Source of the DNA: a virus | Reading direction: 5' to 3' (one strand) | DNA: 25,331 nucleotides | IMG/VR virus record: IMGVR_UViG_3300033146_006366 | Location: 1-25,331 of that record | Shown here: positions 1-5,766 of the stretch, one piece after another | How the letters are laid out: each line of letters starts with the position of its first letter | Position numbering within the stretch: the stretch's first letter is position 1 | The notes under the pieces: generated by a model | What the model was told of the DNA's origin: nothing | The model's input: only the letters and a program-made list of their open reading frames with translations | Databases searched by the model: none | Made by a program: the position numbers and the translations under genes

Positions 1-7
1 TTATTCT

Positions 8-880
8 TTAAGCAACTTTCATTAGCCAATCAAATGCTTTTTTCTTTTTTGCTCCAATTGGGCCAAACAAATCATTCATTTGATTAGATTTTTCAGAATT
101 ATCTAAATATTCGTAATAACCGTTTATTAAATCATAAGCAGTTTCACCATTATTACCTTTTCCTCTTTCAAATAAATTCTCAACTAAATCTCTTTCATCT
201 GATTTTTTTGAACTTGATACACAATCCAATAAAAAGTCTTCAACTAATTTTCTATCAACTTGTTTTTGAGCGAGCATTCTTACATTATTTTGGTATTTAT
301 CAAATGCTTTATTGAATATTTTTGAGTGGCCAATAATCTCATTAAATTTTCTATGTATAGCTTGGGTATGTGTAATTTTGAAGCTGCTATCTTTATCAGC
401 GACTAAACCAATCATTCCGTTTGTGCATATTTGCCGTACAACATTCATATTTACAGTCAATCCGCCCCAACCGTTATGAGAATTTTTAATCACAATTTGT
501 TTTATTATATCTTCTTTACCGTCTGGTGTTTTGATTAAATCAGGCGTTTCACTAAATAAAGCAACTTGAGCACCGCCGTTTGATATTACCATATTTTTTG
601 GCTTCATATCTAATTCATCACACATTGTCTCAAATAATTCAAAAACAACATCATTTTGAACAATTCCATATTTATCCGATACAATTCCATAATGATGCCC
701 GGTTTTGCCGTTATAAATTGCAAAACGATTATGAATTTCAGTTTTTGTCGCTGTATTCTTTATTGCAGCTAATTCTGTTACAGTATTTAAAGAAGACTCT
801 AAAAACTGTTCTTTTAAATCAACACCACTCTCAAATTTAACTGTTTCTACTTCTTTATAAGACATTCCTTGAAACCCCAT
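8..880 (-). CDS. DUF932 / TIGR03299-type phage protein
   Basis: A 290-residue protein that resembles the DUF932 (phage/plasmid-like TIGR03299) family. Family-like features are the FAIYNGKTG.HYG.VSDKYGIVQN stretch near residue 55, the GG..VALFSET segment, and the N.HNGWGGLTVNMNVVRQICTNGM block near residues 135-155. The biochemical role of this family is not established, so none is assigned. The start at 880 is supported by an AAAGGAGG ribosome binding site a few bases upstream. A second in-frame ATG lies five codons further in. The gene is the last in a leftward series after Hsp20 and the polymerase half, but it has its own upstream A+T-rich promoter-like region (983-1030) and is separated from Hsp20 by a terminator, so it is probably transcribed independently as an early or middle gene. 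Confidence 0.8.
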   Translation of the reverse strand: MGFQGMSYKEVETVKFESGVDLKEQFLESSLNTVTELAAIKNTATKTEIHNRFAIYNGKTGHHYGIVSDKYGIVQNDVVFELFETMCDELDMKPKNMVISNGGAQVALFSETPDLIKTPDGKEDIIKQIVIKNSHNGWGGLTVNMNVVRQICTNGMIGLVADKDSSFKITHTQAIHRKFNEIIGHSKIFNKAFDKYQNNVRMLAQKQVDRKLVEDFLLDCVSSSKKSDERDLVENLFERGKGNNGETAYDLINGYYEYLDNSEKSNQMNDLFGPIGAKKKKAFDWLMKVA

Positions 881-982
881 AGGTCCCTCCTTTTATTTTG
901 TTACTAATTTTATAAAAATGATTTATAATTATTTTTTTTTTCAATATTTTTCAAACACATTCACATTTGTTTTTGCTTTGTT

Positions 983-1030
983 ATATTAATAATATACAAC
1001 AAATTTTAAGTTAAAAAATTCTATTTTTCA
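983..1030 (-). promoter_or_regulatory. Putative early/middle promoter of the DUF932 gene
   Basis: Read on the minus strand, this stretch has a TTTAAC-type upstream hexamer followed by TATATTATTAATAT (plus-strand ATATTAATAATATA at 983-996). The same 14-mer lies at 17389-17402 upstream of the pyrophosphatase gene, and a close variant lies upstream of the DNA polymerase gene. Its presence in front of three leftward genes supports a promoter, but the region is very A+T-rich and no start site can be proved. Confidence 0.45.
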
Positions 1031-1049
1031 CTAAAAATATAAAGTATTA

Positions 1050-1131
1050 AAAATCAATAAGTTATGGAGTGAAAAAATTTTAGTATAAAAGTATATTTTT
1101 TATAAATAGCTATAAAATCAATAAGTTATGG
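1050..1131. repeat. Two 18-bp direct repeats in the intergenic region
   Basis: AAAATCAATAAGTTATGG occurs at 1050-1067 and again at 1114-1131, a period of 64 bp. Each copy is followed on the minus strand by a T-rich tract containing TTTATA. They lie between the Hsp20 terminator and the DUF932 promoter. The 881-1231 gap holds only these repeats, the promoter-like element and the terminator; I see no gene in it. They could be protein-binding sites or tandem promoters for leftward transcription. Confidence 0.6.
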
Positions 1132-1149
1132 GTTTTGATTAGTGAAAAT

Positions 1150-1189
1150 ACTAAAAAATTGCTGCAATTCTTAAAAACTGCAGCAATTT
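1150..1189 (-). terminator. Rho-independent terminator after the Hsp20 gene
   Basis: AAATTGCTGCA (1156-1166) and TGCAGCAATTT (1179-1189) form a perfect 11-bp stem with a 12-nt loop. On the minus strand the stem is followed by TTTTTTAG. It lies about 40 bp beyond the stop of the leftward Hsp20 gene. Confidence 0.8.
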
Positions 1190-1231
1190 ATGAGAAAATG
1201 TGTTTTTTGCAATATATTTAGCTTGGTTTCT

Positions 1232-1672
1232 TTATTTTATTTCGATTTCCTTATCTTTTTGCCCTTCCGATAATGGAATCTTAATTGTAAGTAAACCATT
1301 TTCTAATTTTGGTTCAATTTTATTTATATCAAATTTTGGCAATATTTTCCAGCGGTGTTTAAATGATGAATTTTTAATACCGCGAACTCCGTTCTCAAAG
1401 TCTTTATCTTCATCAAGACCGCTTGGTTTTACATATTCAATATTTAATACATTGCCGTCTGTGATTTTAATATTAATATCTTTTTTGCTTTTTCCAACAA
1501 CAGAAGTTTCAATAATTAAATCACCAGTTGATTTTTTTATATAAATATCAACGGGGTAATGTACATCTTTGATTGGAAAGAATTTACTTGATTGGTCAAA
1601 ACCATTACCGAAAAATAAATCTGTGTCTTGTAATAGTTTTTCAAATGTTGTGGTTAAAAATAGGTCTGTCAT
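1232..1672 (-). CDS. hsp20: Small heat-shock protein (Hsp20 / alpha-crystallin family)
   Basis: A 146-residue protein with an alpha-crystallin domain. Residues about 38-140 run from YPVDIYIKKSTGDLIIE through the F.HRWKILPKFDINKIEPKLENGLL segment, which matches the A.LENGLL.I.IP consensus, and the protein ends in an IEI (IXI-type) motif used in oligomerisation. Members are ATP-independent cytoplasmic holdases that keep unfolded proteins soluble. Genes of this kind are common in T4-like cyanophages, where they are thought to help virion protein folding; that role is an inference here. The start is supported by AAGGAGG upstream of ATG at 1672. The gene lies between the split polymerase and DUF932 on the same strand and ends at a strong terminator. 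Confidence 0.93.
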   Translation of the reverse strand: MTDLFLTTTFEKLLQDTDLFFGNGFDQSSKFFPIKDVHYPVDIYIKKSTGDLIIETSVVGKSKKDINIKITDGNVLNIEYVKPSGLDEDKDFENGVRGIKNSSFKHRWKILPKFDINKIEPKLENGLLTIKIPLSEGQKDKEIEIK

Positions 1673-1807
1673 AGCAGCCTCCTTTTCTAAAAATGTTTAA
1701 GAATGAAAATTAATCTGACCCACTCGGTATCAAATTATTTTTTAATTTTGTTTTAATTAAAAACAATTGCAAAAAACCAATTTTCAATTTTTATTTATTT
1801 TTTAAAT

Positions 1808-3241
1808 TTACCCAAATATGTCATCAAATGAATTTATTTCAGTTTTAACGTTATCATAACCTAATATATTCCACCACCTATCTGCTAATTGAATACAAGT
1901 CTTATTCCATAATGCGTCATAGTCAATTTCAAATATTTTATTGAATTCTTCAGGCCATTTATCTAAAAAGCCGACTGAAGTAAATTTATACTTATTATTT
2001 GGCTTTACTGCAATAAAACACATTAAATCACCATTTGTAATTGCAGGTTCTTTTATTAGCTTTAGTTCTTTTATTAAAAAATTATAATTTACTGCAGCTT
2101 TATTTCTTGCTGGAGATTTAAAAGCATATTGAATTGTACCATTTTTTAGTTTTAATGGAACAGAATATTTATCGTATGAAGATATTGAACCTCTTACTGC
2201 TATTTCTTCAATTGCTTGTTTTTCAAATTCTTTTCTTTTTTCTCTCATAAATTCATTTAATTCTTTTTTAGATTTTTTATCCAAAATCATTCTTAAAGCT
2301 TTTTCTAATACAGTTCTAATAAAAAATGGTTTATCTCGTTTCTTTACTTCAATGCCAATATTTTTAAATTTTAAATTATCAGAATAATCAATACCTTCAT
2401 CATCAACAATATAGCTTGCGTAATGTTTACGACCAGTAACGAACATACTTTCAATTATTTTTTCAGGTTTAAAATTAATACTTCTTCCTGAATTATAATA
2501 GCTGTCATATAAATCAGTACTTTTATCAATTAAAGGTATTATTACTTTTTTATTAAAATCAAGAGCCCAATCTCGATATTCAGCTGAATTTTTAAAATTT
2601 AAATTAAGTACTTTAACAACTTCTTCTAATGAAATATAATTTGAATCTGTATCTATTAATCTAACAACATCTTTTTTAATTTTATTATTTTCATTTATAT
2701 CATCAAAATAATCTTTATTTTTATAAAATTCGTTTTTAAAATAATCATTAAACATTCTGCTCATAAATTTTATTAAATGCTGACCTGTTAAAGTAATACA
2801 TCTTGCGTTATCAATATTAAATAAATGAAAATACCTATTTCCAAGCGCTCCATATAATGAGTTTATTCTGATTTTCCAACGATGCTGACTTCGGTCATAA
2901 AAATCAGAACTCATATTTCCTTCTTTATCAATATCAGAACAATATTTATCAAAGTCTTCTTCAGATAATTTTGTTTTCTTTAATAATTCTGATTTTTCTG
3001 TAATACCTTGCTCTTTCCAATATTGAATTGATTTTTTAGCTTTTTCTTCTAATCTTTTATTAAAACCAAACTCAACTATTTTTGAAATAATTGACTGCTT
3101 ATCTTTTTTATAATAAATATTTCCAATTGTCATTTCCCCACTACTAATTGGCCATTTTTTTACTTTTGATAATGGAGTTTCTTGTAAGTCTTCAATCGGC
3201 CTATAAATTGTTTCAATTTTTGATATTACGATTTCTTTCAT
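1808..3241 (-). CDS. gp43 (C-terminal part): Family B DNA polymerase, C-terminal (polymerase) part of a split gp43
   Basis: A 477-residue protein matching the C-terminal half of T4 gp43. Residues 127-135 (NSLYGALGN) are motif B and DTDS at 197-200 is motif C with catalytic aspartates. The last residues, SFDDIFG, resemble the T4 gp43 C-terminus SLDFLFG that binds the sliding clamp. The N-terminal 120 residues correspond to the T4 fingers region between motifs A and B. The exonuclease domain and motif A (D..SLYPS) are absent, so a partner polypeptide must supply one catalytic aspartate. The ORF has its own ATG and an AAAGGT ribosome binding site and is not preceded by polymerase sequence, so it is a genuine separate gene rather than a local frameshift. 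Split gp43 genes (43A/43B) are known in some Aeromonas T4-like phages. The N-terminal half is not in this window. Confidence 0.9.
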   Translation of the reverse strand: MKEIVISKIETIYRPIEDLQETPLSKVKKWPISSGEMTIGNIYYKKDKQSIISKIVEFGFNKRLEEKAKKSIQYWKEQGITEKSELLKKTKLSEEDFDKYCSDIDKEGNMSSDFYDRSQHRWKIRINSLYGALGNRYFHLFNIDNARCITLTGQHLIKFMSRMFNDYFKNEFYKNKDYFDDINENNKIKKDVVRLIDTDSNYISLEEVVKVLNLNFKNSAEYRDWALDFNKKVIIPLIDKSTDLYDSYYNSGRSINFKPEKIIESMFVTGRKHYASYIVDDEGIDYSDNLKFKNIGIEVKKRDKPFFIRTVLEKALRMILDKKSKKELNEFMREKRKEFEKQAIEEIAVRGSISSYDKYSVPLKLKNGTIQYAFKSPARNKAAVNYNFLIKELKLIKEPAITNGDLMCFIAVKPNNKYKFTSVGFLDKWPEEFNKIFEIDYDALWNKTCIQLADRWWNILGYDNVKTEINSFDDIFG

Positions 3242-3261
3242 TTAAAAAATACCTTTCATTT

Positions 3262-3307
3262 TTATTTAATTATAATATATAATTTTATTTTCAAAATAAA
3301 AATAGAT
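3262..3307 (-). promoter_or_regulatory. Putative early/middle promoter of the DNA polymerase gene
   Basis: On the minus strand the sequence reads TTTTGAAAATAAAATTA then TATATTATAATTA, giving a TTGAAA-like -35 and a TATAAT-like -10 just upstream of the polymerase ribosome binding site. The same arrangement, with few changes, is at 17391-17427 before the pyrophosphatase gene. The repeat of the arrangement is seen; the promoter function is inferred. Confidence 0.5.
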
Positions 3308-3320
3308 TTTTTTTAATTTT

Positions 3321-3340
3321 TATAAAAAAATAAATAATTT
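3321..3340 (+). promoter_or_regulatory. Putative late promoter (T4 TATAAATA-like)
   Basis: TATAAAAAAATAAATAATTT lies 46-65 bases upstream of the ATG at 3386 and contains AAATAAATA. The same type of site precedes other structural operons (10330, 13131, 14794, 17445, 23710). It resembles the T4 late promoter TATAAATA. Confidence 0.45.
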
Positions 3341-3385
3341 AAAATTATGAAACATTTAAATATAACACAAAAAGGAACAAATAAT

Positions 3386-4816
3386 ATGTTTTTTAAAGAA
3401 TTCGTTACTTTAATAGAAGAAAGTGAAAATATACTTAAGAATTTTGCAAATATACTCCCAACAAAATCAATATCTAATATATTTGATAAATTAAATAAAG
3501 TTCAAGAAGACTTAATTGATAATTATATTCTTTTAAATAACCCCAAATCTAAAAAATCAAAAATAATAAAAATTTCAATTAAAACAAAAAATAGAGAGTC
3601 GACCAAAGATTATATTGCAAATAAATTAAGTAAAAATAAACTTGTAATAAATTTAGATTCAAATGCGAATTTATCAGGATCTTCTTTCCCTGGAATTAAA
3701 TTTAATATTAAAAATTTTGATAAAGAAATTGTATTATTATTTAAACCTGCAAGTGGTGGTATGTCTGACACAACAATAAATAGTACAATCACAGAATTAG
3801 TTCCTTTAATTTTGTTATATAATAAAGCTACAAAATCTGTAAATGAAAAGAAGACTTTAGCTTTAGTTCAAAAGACAATTCCTCAATTTTCTAAAATATT
3901 AAGTAAAAAACTAATATTTGTAAATAAAGGTGATATGGAAGCAGGAACAAAAATGATGCAAAGATTAGTTGATGAATATGATTCTAATGATTTATTTAAA
4001 GTAAAATTACAAAATGCAATTGGTATTTATAAATATTTATTAGATGAAGGTGGTTCTGATACGCTTGTAAAATATTTCTGGGGATACCGCGCAAAACCAA
4101 CTACTTCAAACGGTTTAACAACAAATGTTCCTAAAAATCATAAAGGAGATATTTTTATTCAATATTATGATGGTGGCAATGTTGTCGGCGTTTCATTAAA
4201 AGCAGGTGGAGCAAAAACAAAAGAGCCGCAATTGAACACTTATATTGGAAAAGTATTTGATTATTTTGGCGGACAGAAAGAATATAAAAAATTAATTGGA
4301 GCAGACGCAAAAACAATTAGTTCAATTACAGGCACAACTGATATTTATGTAGATAAAAACAAAATACCCGTTACTATTAAAAAAGAATATAAACAAATGA
4401 TTGGGGGTTATGAGCTAACTAATTTAATTGATTATGAAAACAAATATGACAGTTTATTGAATAAAACAAGAACGGCAATTATTAATTTATTTAATGGAGC
4501 TGATTTAAAAACGTTTAAGAAATGGATAAATGAAGTTGTGATTGGAACTTCATCTGATGTGCCACTCGTCGTTGTAAAAGGTGTTGGTAGTAATTATGAA
4601 ATAAACAGCAATAATGGAACATTAAACACAATATTGCCAAAGATAAATAAAATAACCGCAAAAAAAGGTTCAGGAAAACAAGAGTTTTCAATTACACTTT
4701 CTTCTAAAAAAGAAAATATTGAAATGTCAATGTCAGTAAGAACAAATAAAGCTGGCATCGACCATAAATTAAATCAAATTCCAAATTTAGCTTTTAAATA
4801 TAATGGTCTAAAATAA
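3386..4816 (+). CDS. Unrecognised late protein with a possible PD-(D/E)XK-like nuclease motif
   Basis: Not recognised with confidence. I prefer the ATG at 3386 (476 residues, MFFKEFVTL) because AAAGGA precedes it by about 9 bases; the ATG 13 codons upstream at 3347 lies almost on the presumed late promoter. The first 70 residues are helical. The middle contains FKPASGGMSDTTIN and, further on, HKGDIFIQYYDGG followed by VVGVSLKAGG. The GD(I)FI...(V)SLK spacing resembles the core of PD-(D/E)XK nucleases that use S-x-K instead of D/E-x-K, but the family match is only by eye. There is no signal peptide or membrane segment. The gene is first in a two-gene plus-strand unit and is probably expressed late, so the product may be a virion or injected protein. 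A structural protein without enzymatic activity is equally possible. Confidence 0.6.
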   Translation: MFFKEFVTLIEESENILKNFANILPTKSISNIFDKLNKVQEDLIDNYILLNNPKSKKSKIIKISIKTKNRESTKDYIANKLSKNKLVINLDSNANLSGSSFPGIKFNIKNFDKEIVLLFKPASGGMSDTTINSTITELVPLILLYNKATKSVNEKKTLALVQKTIPQFSKILSKKLIFVNKGDMEAGTKMMQRLVDEYDSNDLFKVKLQNAIGIYKYLLDEGGSDTLVKYFWGYRAKPTTSNGLTTNVPKNHKGDIFIQYYDGGNVVGVSLKAGGAKTKEPQLNTYIGKVFDYFGGQKEYKKLIGADAKTISSITGTTDIYVDKNKIPVTIKKEYKQMIGGYELTNLIDYENKYDSLLNKTRTAIINLFNGADLKTFKKWINEVVIGTSSDVPLVVVKGVGSNYEINSNNGTLNTILPKINKITAKKGSGKQEFSITLSSKKENIEMSMSVRTNKAGIDHKLNQIPNLAFKYNGLK

Positions 4817-4836
4817 TTAAAAAAATAAGGTAATTT

Positions 4837-5751
4837 ATGTCAATTTACAAAAATGATAATTCTTTATATAATAAATTAATAACTGCGTTAAAAGCAATTT
4901 CATTAAACGTCTCGTATCAAGATAAAGACGGCACTTGGCACGAGATGGATGAAATTACTGACGATAATAAAGATGACGGCAAACCTAAAAATTTATTTAA
5001 AAAAATATATAACCCAGATAAAATTGCTGAAGCAACTAATATTCAATTGTCTCTTACTTCAGATAACCCAACTTCAAAAGCTAAGTTAAAAGAAAATATG
5101 GAGAAGACTGAGTTTGAAGATTCTGTTCCCCATAAATTTCAGTCCGAATATGACTCTGCAAAAACAGTAGGGATGTGGGCGATCGTAAAAGCAATTGCAA
5201 AAGAAGTAGTTGATTTTTTAATTGAAAATACAGTCGTTGCAATTGAAAAAAGATTTAATGATTTAGATACTGATTTTAATAATATTGTTGATTATATACA
5301 ATCTTCAATTGCGTATTATGACAATCATAAAAATGATGTAGTCGACTCAACTCCTTTTACAGCGGTTGAAACTGCAGTAGACGCAAGCAATTCAAATGAA
5401 ATTGAAGAACTTGATATAATACAAATTCCAGGCTTGCCATCTGCTGTACCTTCAAATGAACAAATCACAAATAAATTAAATGAAGTGATACAAATATTAA
5501 ACAATAATAAAATCGCAAATACTTCAAATACTTTAACGGCAATAAATACAGCAGTTCAAAGTATTGAAGAAGACTTAAATACAAATAAACAAAGGCATTA
5601 TATTGATATGAAAGGTTTTACTGAAAATATTTCAACTTTAGCACAAAATACAACTCACGGAGCAAGAAAATCAAAATCTGCTGCAACAATTGAAAGTGAA
5701 GAAAAATTGGCTGATAATAATGGTAATAAAGTTAAAATATCAATTAAGTAA
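4837..5751 (+). CDS. Hypothetical helical protein, probably late
   Basis: A 304-residue protein I do not recognise. It has a hydrophilic N-terminal part, a helical stretch near residues 105-160 (WAIVKAIAKEVVDFLIENTVVAIEKRF), a Pro-containing linker around IPGLPSAVPS, and a C-terminal helical part with coiled-coil character (residues about 210-270, many Asn and Ile/Leu). It follows the preceding gene after 20 bases with an AAGG ribosome binding site, so the two are almost certainly cotranscribed. Its stop is only 15 bases from the stop of the convergent gp6 gene, with no clear terminator between. Its position inside a block of structural genes suggests a virion or assembly role, but nothing in the sequence proves that. 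Confidence 0.65.
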   Translation: MSIYKNDNSLYNKLITALKAISLNVSYQDKDGTWHEMDEITDDNKDDGKPKNLFKKIYNPDKIAEATNIQLSLTSDNPTSKAKLKENMEKTEFEDSVPHKFQSEYDSAKTVGMWAIVKAIAKEVVDFLIENTVVAIEKRFNDLDTDFNNIVDYIQSSIAYYDNHKNDVVDSTPFTAVETAVDASNSNEIEELDIIQIPGLPSAVPSNEQITNKLNEVIQILNNNKIANTSNTLTAINTAVQSIEEDLNTNKQRHYIDMKGFTENISTLAQNTTHGARKSKSAATIESEEKLADNNGNKVKISIK

Positions 5752-5766
5752 AAAATCTTATTCTTT

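Noticed and set aside
1101-1108. TATAAATA exact match to the T4 late promoter on the plus strand
   Set aside because: No rightward gene follows; the genes on both sides run leftward and a terminator lies just downstream, so it is probably chance in an A+T-rich spacer.
1200-1544. Rightward open frame opposite Hsp20
   Set aside because: It overlaps an unmistakable Hsp20 gene and gives a composition (Phe/Ser/Ile-rich) typical of an antisense frame.
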